In this document: positions 25,049-34,139 of the stretch, in pieces
Position numbering within the stretch: the stretch's first letter is position 1
Layout: the number at the start of each line of letters is the position of its first letter
NCBI RefSeq assembly: GCF_900129375.1
Contig: NZ_FQVN01000014.1
Coordinates: forward strand, 62,001-126,000
Length of the DNA: 64,000 bases
Direction: 5' to 3'
Source: Streptoalloteichus hindustanus
Lineage (GTDB): Bacteria; Actinomycetota; Actinomycetes; Mycobacteriales; Pseudonocardiaceae
Notes under the pieces: generated by a model
Database searches by the model: none
Told to the model about the DNA's origin: nothing
The model's input: the letters and a program-made list of their open reading frames with translations, nothing else
Translations under genes and position numbers: made by a program

Positions 25049-26272
25049 TCATCGCAGCGCTTTCGTGGCCACAGCGGAGAACTCCGTCGGTCGGCGTTCG
25101 TCGAGCCCCAGCAGCCAGGCGACGGCGTGTTCGGCGCGTTCCGCCGCGCGGCCGTCGCCGAACGGGTTGCCCCGGGCGGTCATGGCGGCCCGCGCCGCCT
25201 CGTCGGTGAGCAGACGGTGGGCGGTGGCCAGAACGCGGTCCCGGTCGGTGCCCACGAGCAGGGCGCACCCCGCCTCGACCGCCTCGACGCGCTCGGTCAC
25301 GTCGCGCAGCACCAGCACCGGAACGCCGAAACTCGGGGCCTCCTCCTGGATTCCGCCCGAGTCGGACAGCACGAGCGTGGCCAGTCGCAGCAGCCGGGCG
25401 AGATCGGGGTAGGGCAGCGGATCGGTGATCAACGCGCGGTCCACCGCGCCGAGCGCTCGGACGACCTGCTCCCGCACGGCGGGGTTGGGGTGGGCCGGGA
25501 GCACGACCTCCAGGTCCCGGTGGGCCGCGATCAGGGCGCGGACGGCGGCCAGCACCTCGTCCAGGGGCCGGCCCCACGCCTCCCTGCGGTGCGCGGTGAC
25601 CAGGACCAGGCGCGAGCCGCCCGCGCGCACGCGTGTGTCCAGTTCGGACAGACGGGGGTCGGAGAACGGCAGGCCCCTGGCGACGACGTCCAGCATCGCG
25701 TCCACCGCGGTGTTGCCGATGACGAGCACGTTCGGGCCGGCGATGCCCTCGTCGGCGAGGTTCGCCGCGGCCGCGGGCGTCGGCGGCAGGTGGAGCGCGC
25801 TGATCTGGCCGACCATCCGGCGGTTGGCCTCCTCGGGGAACGGCGCGGCCAGGTCGTGCGAGCGCAGCCCGGCTTCGAGGTGCACGACCGGGACGCCGTG
25901 CCAGAAGGCGGCGAGCGCCCCGGCGAGGGTCGTCGTGGTGTCGCCCTGCACCATCACCGCCGAGGGGCGACCGGCGGCGAACACCGCGTCCAGCGCGTTC
26001 ACCGCGAACCCGAGCAGCTCGGCCTGGCTGCCGGTGCGGCGCTCGACCCGCAACCGGATGTCCGGCCGGCGGCCGAACGCGGCCAGCGCCTGGTCGAACA
26101 GGGCGGGGTGTTGTCCGCTGGCCACGACCACCGGGCGGAGCCGGCCGCTCCGGGCCATCGCGGCGGCGACCGGCGCGAGCTTGACCGCCTCGGGGCGGGT
26201 GCCGCCGACGAGGTGGATCTCGGGTCGCCGTTTTCGCCCGTCCGGGTTCACCCGGTCGCGGGTGTGGTGCAC
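25049..26272 (-). CDS. wecB: UDP-N-acetylglucosamine 2-epimerase (non-hydrolysing)
   Basis: 407 residues. Family segments are VGGTRPEAVKLAPV at the N-terminus, VQGDTTTTLAGALAAFWHGVPVVHLEAGLRSHD (about 109-141), VTAHRREAWG and LSDSGGIQEEAPSFGVPVLVLRDVTER (about 300-326). It converts UDP-GlcNAc to UDP-ManNAc for cell-wall or capsular polymers. GTG start with an AGGGGG site; the open frame extends 23 codons further. Divergent from a processive glycosyltransferase gene 300 bases away, suggesting supply of its sugar donor. Confidence 0.94.
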   Translation of the reverse strand: MHHTRDRVNPDGRKRRPEIHLVGGTRPEAVKLAPVAAAMARSGRLRPVVVASGQHPALFDQALAAFGRRPDIRLRVERRTGSQAELLGFAVNALDAVFAAGRPSAVMVQGDTTTTLAGALAAFWHGVPVVHLEAGLRSHDLAAPFPEEANRRMVGQISALHLPPTPAAAANLADEGIAGPNVLVIGNTAVDAMLDVVARGLPFSDPRLSELDTRVRAGGSRLVLVTAHRREAWGRPLDEVLAAVRALIAAHRDLEVVLPAHPNPAVREQVVRALGAVDRALITDPLPYPDLARLLRLATLVLSDSGGIQEEAPSFGVPVLVLRDVTERVEAVEAGCALLVGTDRDRVLATAHRLLTDEAARAAMTARGNPFGDGRAAERAEHAVAWLLGLDERRPTEFSAVATKALR

Positions 26273-26413
26273 GCCAACCCCCTGTTCGCGTGGGTTGTCC
26301 CACCCCTCCCGTCTGCGCGACCAGGCCGTTCGGCGTGACACTCGGGACGCGTGCTCTGTCGCTGGAGGTGTGCGGGGGCGGGACTCACCGGGGCTCGGGA
26401 GAGGGAGAACGAC

Positions 26414-26575
26414 GTGTCGATTGTCCGTTGCGTGCCGTGGATGCCCCCGGTCGCGCTGGGGCTGGTCGGCACGGGGTGGTCCGGCGTCAGCCTCCTGGTG
26501 GGCGCCGTCCTCCTCGTCGTGACCGCGCTCGCGGTGCGGTCCCTCGTGCTGGCCCGGCGGGCGGGGCCGCGGTGA
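26414..26575 (+). CDS. Small membrane protein
   Basis: 53 residues, essentially one or two membrane helices (PPVALGLVGTGWSGVSLLVGAVLLVVTALAVRSLVLARR). GTG start with AGAGGGAGA upstream. Its stop overlaps the next start (GTGA), so it is cotranslated with the glycosyltransferase and may be its accessory membrane subunit. No family recognised. Confidence 0.7.
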   Translation: MSIVRCVPWMPPVALGLVGTGWSGVSLLVGAVLLVVTALAVRSLVLARRAGPR

Positions 26576-28002
26576 CGGCTGGCGACCACTCCGCGTGGTC
26601 GTGGCTGCTGGTGGCCCTGCTCCTGGCCTGGCCGGCGCACAACCTCGTCCTCGCCGCCTTCGGCTTCCGGGTGCCGAGACCCCGGCGGCCCCCGTCCCGC
26701 CGACCCCTGCACTTCTGGATCATCGTGCCGGCGCTGAACGAGGAACTCGTCGTGGGGAACACCGTCCGGGCCGCGCTGGCGCTCGACGCCCCGTACACGC
26801 CGGTGCGGGTGCTCGTGGTGGACGACGGCTCCGACGACCGCACGCCGGAGGTGCTGGCCGCGATCGACGACCCCCGGCTCACCGTGCTGCGCCGGGACCT
26901 CCCGGACGCCCGGCAGGGCAAGGGCGTGGCGCTCAACGTCGCCTACCGGCGGATCAGGGAGATCGCGAAGCGGGAGCGCACCACCGACCGCACCGTGCTG
27001 GGGGTGATCGACGGTGACGGGCGGGGGAGCCCGAACCTGCTGCGCGAGGTCTCGGCGTTCTTCGCCGACCAGGCGGTGGGCGCCGTGCAGTGCCGCGTGC
27101 GCATCCACAACCGCCGACCGGTTCTCGGGCTGCTCCAGGACATCGAGCTCGCCTGCGTGGCGGACGCGACGCAGAGCCTGCGCGACCTCGTCGGCACCGT
27201 CAGCCTGGGCGGCAACGGCCAGTTCACCCGGCTGCGCGAGCTCATCCGGTTCGGGGACAACCCCTGGTCGGAATGCCTGGTGGAGGACCTCGAACTGGGC
27301 CTGCGCCTGCACCTGGCCGGGGCGCGCATCCGGTACTGCCGCACCGGATGGGTGACGCAGCAGGCGGTGGTCGACTCCCGGCGGCTGCTGCGCCAGCGCA
27401 CCCGGTGGGCGCAGGGCAACCTCCAGTGCCTCGGGTACGTGCCCCGGCTCGCCCACTCGCCGGCGGTGGGCAGCGTCGCGCTGCTGGACTTCCTGCACTG
27501 CCTCCTGACGCCGTGGGCGACCATCCCGCTGTCGGCGCTGGTCGCCGTCGTGCTGGGGCTGACCTGCTCCGGCCTGGTGTTCCCGACCCCGGGGTCGCCC
27601 CTGGCGGCGGCCGGCTCCGAGGTGTGGGCGGCGGGGGGAGCGATCCTGGCCGCGGCGGTCGGGCCGGGCCTGCTCTGGGCCGTCGTGCACCGCGGTCGGC
27701 TGCGCGACGCGCGGTGGGGCCGGTGTCTGCTCGCCGGCCTGTGCTACCCCGCGTTCCTGCTGCTCGGGGTGGCGGCGACCTGGCGGGCGCTGGTCCGGCA
27801 CCTGCTGCGCCGCCAGGCGTGGGTGAAGACCGAACGCCTGGTCGAGACCGCCGAGCCGGTGGCGCCGCCTCCGGCCGGCGTGGTCTTCACCCCCGCCCGC
27901 CCGGGCATGCGCCTCCTCCGGCTGCGCGGGCGGGCGGAGCGCTCCGGCGCGGCGGCGGACGAGCGCCGGCCGGGCAGGAAGCGGCGCCGCCCCGAGGCAT
28001 AG
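26572..28002 (+). CDS. Membrane family 2 glycosyltransferase (processive, polysaccharide synthase type)
   Basis: 476 residues. One N-terminal helix, then a GT2 catalytic domain with FWIIVPALNEELVVG, VVDDGSDDRT, VIDGDGRG (donor/metal aspartates), WSECLVEDLELGLRL (catalytic base region) and RQRTRWAQGN, a QxxRW motif of processive synthases such as hyaluronan and cellulose synthases. Four or so C-terminal helices form the export part; the tail is basic. Coupled to the small membrane protein by a 4-base overlap. Together with the divergent epimerase it may make an N-acetylhexosamine-containing surface polymer; product unproven. Confidence 0.9.
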   Translation: MTAGDHSAWSWLLVALLLAWPAHNLVLAAFGFRVPRPRRPPSRRPLHFWIIVPALNEELVVGNTVRAALALDAPYTPVRVLVVDDGSDDRTPEVLAAIDDPRLTVLRRDLPDARQGKGVALNVAYRRIREIAKRERTTDRTVLGVIDGDGRGSPNLLREVSAFFADQAVGAVQCRVRIHNRRPVLGLLQDIELACVADATQSLRDLVGTVSLGGNGQFTRLRELIRFGDNPWSECLVEDLELGLRLHLAGARIRYCRTGWVTQQAVVDSRRLLRQRTRWAQGNLQCLGYVPRLAHSPAVGSVALLDFLHCLLTPWATIPLSALVAVVLGLTCSGLVFPTPGSPLAAAGSEVWAAGGAILAAAVGPGLLWAVVHRGRLRDARWGRCLLAGLCYPAFLLLGVAATWRALVRHLLRRQAWVKTERLVETAEPVAPPPAGVVFTPARPGMRLLRLRGRAERSGAAADERRPGRKRRRPEA

Positions 28003-28017
28003 GGCGGCGAGGGCCCG

Positions 28018-28605
28018 TCACATCGCGAGCCGCCGCCCGCCGGGCCGGTCGTCCCAGTTCGGGGAGCTGCCCAGGGAGCTGATCAACTCCTCCCGCGCCC
28101 TGGCGACCCGCGACCGGATCGTCCCGATCGGGCAGTCGCACACCTCGGCGGCCTCGGCGTAGGACAGGCCGAGGGCCTGGGTGAGGAAGAACGCCTCCCG
28201 GCGCTCGGGGTCCAGCGCGTCCACCAGCTCGCGGAGCGCGACGTACTCCTCGAACCGGGTGCCGGCGCCGGAACGGGCCTGCTCGGCGGCCTGTTGCCAG
28301 TCGGGCACGTCGGCCTGCCGGGGCCGGACGCGCACCGCCCGGATGTGGTCGGCCGCCACCCGGCGCGCGATGGACAGCAACCACGTCCTGGCCGAGGAGC
28401 GGCCCTCGAACCGGCCGATGCTGCCCAGCGCGCGCACGTAGGTCTCCTGGGCGAGGTCCTCGGCGAGCTGGCTGTCGGTCAGGTGCGCGGCGAACCGCCA
28501 CACGTCCTGCTGCGTCGCCCGGACGAACCGCTCCAGCGCGGCCCGGTCGCCCCGCCGGGCGGCCATGGCCCACCCGGTGATGTCGTCCTCGCTCGATCCT
28601 GACAT
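28018..28605 (-). CDS. ECF RNA polymerase sigma factor
   Basis: 195 residues. Region 2 (ALERFVRATQQDVWRFAAHLTDSQLAEDLAQETYVRALGSIGRFEGRSSARTWLLSIARRVAADHIRA) and region 4 (REAFFLTQALGLSYAEAAEVCDCPIGTIRSRVARAREEL) are both complete. The sequence is of the SigC-like kind. It follows the zinc-finger anti-sigma gene on the same strand (137-bp gap) and is convergent with the glycosyltransferase gene 15 bases away. Its activity is presumably held by that anti-sigma factor. Confidence 0.93.
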   Translation of the reverse strand: MSGSSEDDITGWAMAARRGDRAALERFVRATQQDVWRFAAHLTDSQLAEDLAQETYVRALGSIGRFEGRSSARTWLLSIARRVAADHIRAVRVRPRQADVPDWQQAAEQARSGAGTRFEEYVALRELVDALDPERREAFFLTQALGLSYAEAAEVCDCPIGTIRSRVARAREELISSLGSSPNWDDRPGGRRLAM

Positions 28606-28742
28606 GCCCCCACCCGTGAACTACGTCCCGAACCGCTGACCGGCCCGGGCTCCCTGATCCGACTAGGCCGCGAGCGCCGGCGACAGCGGGTCGGCGCCGG
28701 GCCGCGACCGGCCCGACGCGTCCGACCGCGCCGCCACCCCGC

Positions 28743-29471
28743 TCACGCGGCGTCGGTCCGACGCTCGGCCGTGGGCCGCAGGGGACGCGGTCCGCCGCCC
28801 GCCAGGTCGCCGGACGCCGCCGCCCAGCCCTCGTCTCCGACGTGCTGGTCGCCGCCGGGGCCGGCCGCGAGCGGGCTGCCGGGGACCGGGCGCCGCCGGT
28901 GCTCCCGGTGGACCACGAACAGCAGCACCAGCGCGACCAGCAGCGGAGCGTGGGAGAGCACCCGGGCGGGAGTCGTGACGCCGGTGATCAGGTCGTGCGC
29001 CGAGTACGCGCCGAGCACCGCGACGAAGGAGCCCAGGACCGGCAGCAGGGCGCCGGCCCGCTCGACGCGTCGGACGACGAAGAGCAGGCCCAGCCCGAGG
29101 GCGAGGTTCCAGGCCGCCCCCTCGTTGAACAGGTGGCCCGACGCCCCGCCGTGCCCCGTGTGCCCGGTCATGCTGTTGAGCAGCTGGGAGAGCGCCACCA
29201 GCAGCTGCGCGAGCGCGACCCCGGCCAGGGCGAGCCGGGCGGCCACCGCCGGGCGGCGCGGCGGAACCGCGGCGGCGACCGCCGCGACCAGGTCCGGCGT
29301 CGCCTCCGCCGGCCGCACCCGGACGGCGCGGGTGAGGGCCTCGGCCCTGACCAGCCACTGGGCACACGCCGAGCAGCTCGCCAGGTGCCGGTCGACCTCG
29401 GCGGACGGCACGGGCTCCGCCTCGTTGTCCAGTCGGGCCGAGAGTGCTTCCCGGCAGGTTCCGCAGTCCAC
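28743..29471 (-). CDS. Zinc-finger membrane anti-sigma factor
   Basis: 242 residues. The N-terminal anti-sigma zinc-finger (ZAS) region has CGTCREALSARLDNE and the HxxxCxxC signature HLASCSAC (about 29-36). Five or so hydrophobic segments follow (for example LALAGVALAQLLVALSQLL and LALGLGLLFVV), ending in a soluble tail. Upstream of, and parallel to, the SigC-like gene; divergent from a second, degenerate sigma gene whose start is only 74 bases away. A multi-helix membrane ZAS could sense envelope state or a ligand. Confidence 0.88.
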   Translation of the reverse strand: MDCGTCREALSARLDNEAEPVPSAEVDRHLASCSACAQWLVRAEALTRAVRVRPAEATPDLVAAVAAAVPPRRPAVAARLALAGVALAQLLVALSQLLNSMTGHTGHGGASGHLFNEGAAWNLALGLGLLFVVRRVERAGALLPVLGSFVAVLGAYSAHDLITGVTTPARVLSHAPLLVALVLLFVVHREHRRRPVPGSPLAAGPGGDQHVGDEGWAAASGDLAGGGPRPLRPTAERRTDAA

Positions 29472-29545
29472 GGAGCAATGGTCGTTCGGGACGGCCGCCG
29501 AGTTCCCGGCACGTTCGGATTGGTGTCGGATTAGTGTCGGCGACC

Positions 29546-30046
29546 GTGACCAGCTCTCTCGACGAGGTGACCCGCTGGGCGCTGCGAGCGCGTACCGGCG
29601 ACGCCGGGGCGTGGGAGCGGTTAGTCCGGGCGACGCAGCGGGACGTGTGGCGGTTCGTGGCGCACCTGGCCGGAGTCGGCCCGGCCGGCGAGCTGACCCA
29701 GCGGGCCTACGCGCGTGCGGTGGCGGAGTCGGGACGGCCGTGCGGGCAGTCCTCGGCCCGGACCTGGCTGCTGGCGATCACGCGGCGGGTGGTGCGCGAA
29801 CACCGCCCGTCGCCGTCCGGTGTGGACAGACTCGGCGGGTTCCCGGAGGTCGAGCGCCTCAACGCGCTGCTCGACGGCCTGGCCACCGACCGGCGCGAGG
29901 CGTTGGTGCTGACCCAGGTTCTCGGCCTGTCCTATGTGGACGCAGCCGAGGCGCTGGAGTGTCCGGTGGGGACGGTCCGGGCCCTGGTCGCCCGCGCGCG
30001 GGAGGACCTCGTGCGGGCGGTGGACCAGCGGGCCGAAGCCGGGTAG
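29546..30046 (+). CDS. ECF sigma factor, divergent paralog
   Basis: 166 residues clearly related to the sigma factor at 28.0-28.6 kb (WERLVRATQRDVWRFVAHL, then QSSARTWLLAITRRVVREH, then REALVLTQVLGLSYVDAAEALECPVGTVRALVARAREDL). Region 2 is degenerate: the acidic AEDLAQETYVRAL of the neighbour reads AGELTQRAYARAV here, losing the conserved aspartate/glutamate. A GTG start without a clear ribosome binding site was used; another GTG lies four codons earlier. The protein may be a regulator that no longer supports normal transcription. Confidence 0.85.
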   Translation: MTSSLDEVTRWALRARTGDAGAWERLVRATQRDVWRFVAHLAGVGPAGELTQRAYARAVAESGRPCGQSSARTWLLAITRRVVREHRPSPSGVDRLGGFPEVERLNALLDGLATDRREALVLTQVLGLSYVDAAEALECPVGTVRALVARAREDLVRAVDQRAEAG

Positions 30047-30252
30047 GCGCCGAACCTCAGGTGTGACCTCAGTCACTGCTCGCGAAACCGGTGAACCTGT
30101 TGTGAACAGGGGAAACGCCGCCACGGCCGGCCCGAGGACGTGTCTCCACCGGGTGTTCGCGGGGCAGTCTCCACAGTGGTCTGCCCGGTCCCGGGAACTG
30201 GAGGCGCGTTCCGTGCGACTCCTGCACCAGGAACCCACCTGGGGAGGTCATC

Positions 30253-30990
30253 GTGGAACGTCGTTCGTTCCTGCGTGCGTCAGCGCTGTCCGCCGGAGCC
30301 CTCGGCATCGCCGGCGCCGCGAGCGCCGTGGGCGCCACCGGGGTCGCCAACGCCGCCGAGGCGGACAGCGCCGCCGACGCGCCGTCGGCCGCCAGGCCGT
30401 TGCGCGTCCAGATCCTCATGTACGACGGCGTGGAGGAGCAGGACTTCATCGCGCCCACCGAGGTCCTCGGGCTGGCCAAGGCGTTGGGCGGCGCGCTCAC
30501 CACCACCCTGGTCTCCGTCGGCAAGCCCGGCTTCGTCAAGTGCACCTACGGCACGCGGGTCGAGGTGCCGCAGACGTGGTCACCCCACAACGCCGACCTG
30601 CTCGTCGTGCCCGGCGGCGGCTGGCGGCGGAAGGACGAGCCCGGAGTCCACCAGCTCATCGCGGACAAGGACTTCCTGCGCCGGCTCGCGGCGTCCCGGT
30701 CGAAGTTCGCCGGGATCTGCACCGGCGTCATGGTGTTGTCTGCCGCCGGGATCACCCGCGGCCGGCCGGCCACGACGCACCACGCCGTCAAGGCCGAACT
30801 CGCGGCCCAGGGCGCGCAGGTGGTCGACGCCCGCGTCGTCGACGACCGCACGCTGATCACCTCCGGCGGCGTCACGTCCGGCCTGGACCTGGCCCTGTGG
30901 ATCGTGGAGCGGTTCCTGGGCGCCCAGCTCGCCACGCGCGCGGAGACCGTGCTGGAGTACGAGCGCCGAGGCACTGTCTGGCGTCGCTGA
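30253..30990 (+). CDS. Tat-exported DJ-1/PfpI-family protein
   Basis: 245 residues. RRSFLRAS plus a hydrophobic stretch ending ANA (about 1-36) is a Tat signal. The class I glutamine-amidotransferase-like fold follows: VQILMYDGVEEQDFIAPTEVL, LLVVPGGGW and the nucleophile elbow AGICTGVMVLSAAGI (cysteine about 153) with THHAVKAEL after it. Family members are isonitrile hydratases, proteases or regulators; an exported one is unusual. GTG start with GGGGAGG upstream. Confidence 0.9.
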   Translation: MERRSFLRASALSAGALGIAGAASAVGATGVANAAEADSAADAPSAARPLRVQILMYDGVEEQDFIAPTEVLGLAKALGGALTTTLVSVGKPGFVKCTYGTRVEVPQTWSPHNADLLVVPGGGWRRKDEPGVHQLIADKDFLRRLAASRSKFAGICTGVMVLSAAGITRGRPATTHHAVKAELAAQGAQVVDARVVDDRTLITSGGVTSGLDLALWIVERFLGAQLATRAETVLEYERRGTVWRR

Positions 30991-31001
30991 ACCCCTGTCG
31001 T

Positions 31002-31038
31002 GGGCCGCTGCCCCACCCCCGCCCAGGGGCAGCGGCCC
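31002..31038 (+). terminator. Hairpin terminator
   Basis: GGGCCGCTGCCCC, an 11-base loop and the exact complement, directly after the DJ-1-like gene. Confidence 0.85.
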
Positions 31039-31226
31039 GCTCTGGTTCCGCCCGTCGCCGGGTTTTCCTGTTGTTGTTGTGCACATTCTGTGAAGGTCCG
31101 GTCGCGTTGGGGATCTTCTGGTTGTTCTGGCTGGTGGGGCGGGGGCATTACCTGTGACGTAATTGGCTTCCGTTGGTCTGGCTGAAAGTCTCGTGACATC
31201 AGCGGAAAGGCCGGAAGGACTTCGTC

Positions 31227-32243
31227 ATGAGCAAGCGTCAGATCGCCCTCCTGGGGTTGGCAGCCACCCTGTCGTTCGGTGTGGCCGCTGGGCCGGTCGC
31301 CGCGGCGGAGGCCGCTCCCGACACTGTCGCCGCCTCCGCCGCCTGTCCCGCCGTCGCCAAGGTCAAGCGGGTGGAGGGTTGGGTTTCGCCCAACGCCTGC
31401 GCCTTCATCACCAAGCAGGTCGCCTTCGGCGAGATGAAGACGTTGCCGGACGCGCAGCGGCGGGTGGACGCCTACGGTGACATCTTCGCGCCGGACGCGA
31501 CCCTGTGGGAGCCGGCCGAGCCGGGCAAGTTGGTGCGGGGCCTGGATGACATCAAGGCGTCCATCAAGGGGACTTTGGCTTCGCTGCCCGACTTCCAGTT
31601 CACCGGCGAGCGGATCTCCGTTGACGGGCCGGTGGTCATGTTCGGGGCGAACAACACGGTGACCGTCAAGGGACACGCGATCACTTACCCGGCCATCTAC
31701 CGGGTGCTGCTCGGTGATGACGGCAAGGTGATCCAGGGGCGGCGCTACTACGACCGGTCGCAGTGGTTCGCTCCGCTCGATTCCACTCTGCCGAAGGTGT
31801 TCGACGGTGTCGCGGACAGCGGGCCGACACCGTCGAGCGCCAAGGCGCCCACCGTGGACGAGATCATGGCCAGGGGTAAGGCGTGGAACCGGGGAGACGT
31901 CGAGGCGCTGGTCGCCCCGACGGGCGGCGCGCCCCTGTCCGCTCCCGGTCTGGAGGACCGCGTTCTGCGGACGACGCAGGGCAAGCGCGACTACCTGAAC
32001 CGGTTCTTCGGCGCGGCCGAGGACATCCAGCTCCAGCTCGGGCAGGTGGCCCGGTCGCAGGACGCGACCGTCGTGGAGTGGTTCGGCACGGTGCGGACCC
32101 AGGGGCGCGTGGTGAGCTTCGGGATCATCGAGCGCATCGGCCACTCGCGTGGCAAGGTCACGCAGTGGAGCCTGTCCTTCGACACGCTGCCGCTGGTCGC
32201 GGACGGCAAGAAGATTGTCGAGCTCTATGGTCTGCTTCGCTGA
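31227..32243 (+). CDS. Secreted protein with two SnoaL/NTF2-like domains
   Basis: 338 residues: Sec signal (about 1-27, ending AAA) then two cone-shaped SnoaL-like domains (about 55-175, with [43 protein letters not shown], and about 210-335, with [12 protein letters not shown] ... [37 protein letters not shown]). The fold is used by cyclases, isomerases and binding proteins; an exported tandem copy of unknown function. ATG with GGAAAGGCCGGAAGGA upstream. Confidence 0.85.
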   Translation: MSKRQIALLGLAATLSFGVAAGPVAAAEAAPDTVAASAACPAVAKVKRVEGWVSPNACAFITKQVAFGEMKTLPDAQRRVDAYGDIFAPDATLWEPAEPGKLVRGLDDIKASIKGTLASLPDFQFTGERISVDGPVVMFGANNTVTVKGHAITYPAIYRVLLGDDGKVIQGRRYYDRSQWFAPLDSTLPKVFDGVADSGPTPSSAKAPTVDEIMARGKAWNRGDVEALVAPTGGAPLSAPGLEDRVLRTTQGKRDYLNRFFGAAEDIQLQLGQVARSQDATVVEWFGTVRTQGRVVSFGIIERIGHSRGKVTQWSLSFDTLPLVADGKKIVELYGLLR

Positions 32244-32267
32244 CGCCGCAGGGACCTCGCGAGCACG

Positions 32268-34139
32268 TCACGGAGATGTCGGCAGCGGTGCGATGAAAAC
32301 GTAGCCGGCGGTGAGGGCGGCGCCGAGCAGGACGAGGGTGAACGAGACGAGCCGGGGCACGACCGCGCTGCTCTCGTTGCACCTCCTGTCCGGCGCCGCC
32401 GCCGGCAGCCAGTGCAGGCGGAACGCGCGGTGGAAACCGGCCATCCAGACCGGGAGGAGCACCACGACCAGCACGCGCACGGCAGGGGGGACGGAACCGG
32501 TCGTCGGGATCACGAGAACCCAGACGAGACAGGTGGCGAGGATCAGCCAGGCGCGTGTCCGCCACTGCCGGGGAGTGAGCGTCCGCACGGCGGTTCGCCC
32601 CGCGAGTCGCAGGAGCATCCCGACCAGCAGCAGGGAGATCACGGCGAGGGCGAGTCCGCGCCCCGACGCGGAGGAGCCCGCGATCAGCAGGCCCAGCGGA
32701 GCGACCGCGACGAGGAGCGCCACGAGCTGGACCACGCGGAGAAAGCTGGTCAGGTAGGTCGGGCCGCGGAACCGCTCCATCGCGAGCGGAACGGTGGTCG
32801 GAACCGGCCGTCCCCGGCGCGCGGGCAGGACGGAGCGGAGGAACTCGTACAGCGACGCCGGGTCCTGGCCGCGGAAGTCCAGCCACTGGTGGCGGCGCAC
32901 CAACTCGGTGTCGGCGTCGACACCCACTGGCGGCAACAGGCTGGTGGCCAACACGAAAACCGTGTGGTCGCCGAAGAGCGCGTGTGCCGAGGACAACATC
33001 TTCCAGTCGGTGTGGGCGCTGACGATGACGAACGACCAGTGGGCGTCGACGGTGTCCCGGTCGAAACCGGCGGCCCCGCAGGCGGATTCGATCAGGTTCG
33101 CGATCGGTCTGTCCGCCGGGTGCCGCACGATGTCGTAACTGGTCGCCGCGCCCACGCCGGCCAACGACTCGCGCAACGCGGCGAACCGGGGCTGGTAGCT
33201 GGTCCACTGGTAGGCGAAACTGCGTTTGAGCGCCTTCGGACGCAGGACGACCCGCCCGAGAACGCGATGACGAATGTGGTGCTGCCCCTCGCCGGTCGGC
33301 ATCCACAGGTGCACGGTCCGGGACCAGGACACCAGGACGACGCCCAGGACGGACACCACGACGCCGGCGGCGAAGTAGTCCCCGAAGGCTCTGTTCCGCG
33401 CGAGCGGCAGTGTCTCCAGGTCGAACAACATGATCACCAGAAGGGCCAGGAAACACTGCCGCAGCGACGAGGGCGTCGCGCGCCGTTCGAGCAGACGCAG
33501 GGCCACGGTGGCGAATCCCCCGGCGACCACGGCGTTGCAGAGCGCCAACACCAGGAAGAACCGGGCGTAGCGGGTGTCGTAGATCGACGAGCGGTCGGCG
33601 CCCGCCTGCGCCGCACTGGCGGTGTACCTGGTGTGGAGGTCCCAGTCGAGCAGCGTCGCCGCCGCCGTGCCCACGATGCCCAGGCAGAGCAGGACCATCA
33701 GCGACAGAACGGCGAGCGGAACGGCGGGGCCACGGCGGAGAGCGGTGGACGGGACGTGCTCCCCGTCGGCCAGTTTCGCCGCCAGGGCCCGAGCCCGGGA
33801 CCAGAACCGGGTTCGCAGGTCGTGGGTGGGGCAGTGGGCGAGCTCCTCCGGCAGCGAGACCGTGTGCACCACGGCGACGTGGACGGGAATGCCGAGGGCG
33901 AGCGCACGTGTCCACTCCGCCCGCACGTAGTCCGACGCGAGCGCGGCCGGCGAGGCCATCAGCAACAGGGCGTCGGCGGTGTCCAGCGCCGTGTCGATAC
34001 CGGCGGCCCAGTCCATGCCGGGGCGGAGGTTCTCGGCGTCGAGCCAGGCGCGCACGCCGTCGGACTGGTTGATGACCGCCGTGACGGATTCCGCGTAGTA
34101 GAACTCGGTACGTGAGTAGCTGACGAAGACATGGCCCAC
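32268..34139 (-). CDS. Multispanning membrane protein with N-terminal TIR domain and second TIR-like domain
   Basis: 623 residues. The TIR domain (about 1-115) starts MGHVFVSYSRTEFYYAESV, has DGVRAWLDAENLRPGMDWAAGID and the helix LASDYVRAEWTRAL, whose E75 sits where NADase TIRs carry the catalytic glutamate. Four membrane helices (about 138-272) lead to a cytosolic section (about 330-440) ending ELVRRHQWLDFRGQDPASLYEFLRSVL, which looks like the C-terminal part of another TIR fold; four or five more helices follow (about 466-618). GTG start with GGGAG five bases upstream; a GTG nine codons earlier is possible. Neighbour of a SLATT-type gene on the same strand. Inferred role: NAD-cleaving or signalling membrane defence protein; not proven. 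Confidence 0.85.
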   Translation of the reverse strand: MGHVFVSYSRTEFYYAESVTAVINQSDGVRAWLDAENLRPGMDWAAGIDTALDTADALLLMASPAALASDYVRAEWTRALALGIPVHVAVVHTVSLPEELAHCPTHDLRTRFWSRARALAAKLADGEHVPSTALRRGPAVPLAVLSLMVLLCLGIVGTAAATLLDWDLHTRYTASAAQAGADRSSIYDTRYARFFLVLALCNAVVAGGFATVALRLLERRATPSSLRQCFLALLVIMLFDLETLPLARNRAFGDYFAAGVVVSVLGVVLVSWSRTVHLWMPTGEGQHHIRHRVLGRVVLRPKALKRSFAYQWTSYQPRFAALRESLAGVGAATSYDIVRHPADRPIANLIESACGAAGFDRDTVDAHWSFVIVSAHTDWKMLSSAHALFGDHTVFVLATSLLPPVGVDADTELVRRHQWLDFRGQDPASLYEFLRSVLPARRGRPVPTTVPLAMERFRGPTYLTSFLRVVQLVALLVAVAPLGLLIAGSSASGRGLALAVISLLLVGMLLRLAGRTAVRTLTPRQWRTRAWLILATCLVWVLVIPTTGSVPPAVRVLVVVLLPVWMAGFHRAFRLHWLPAAAPDRRCNESSAVVPRLVSFTLVLLGAALTAGYVFIAPLPTSP

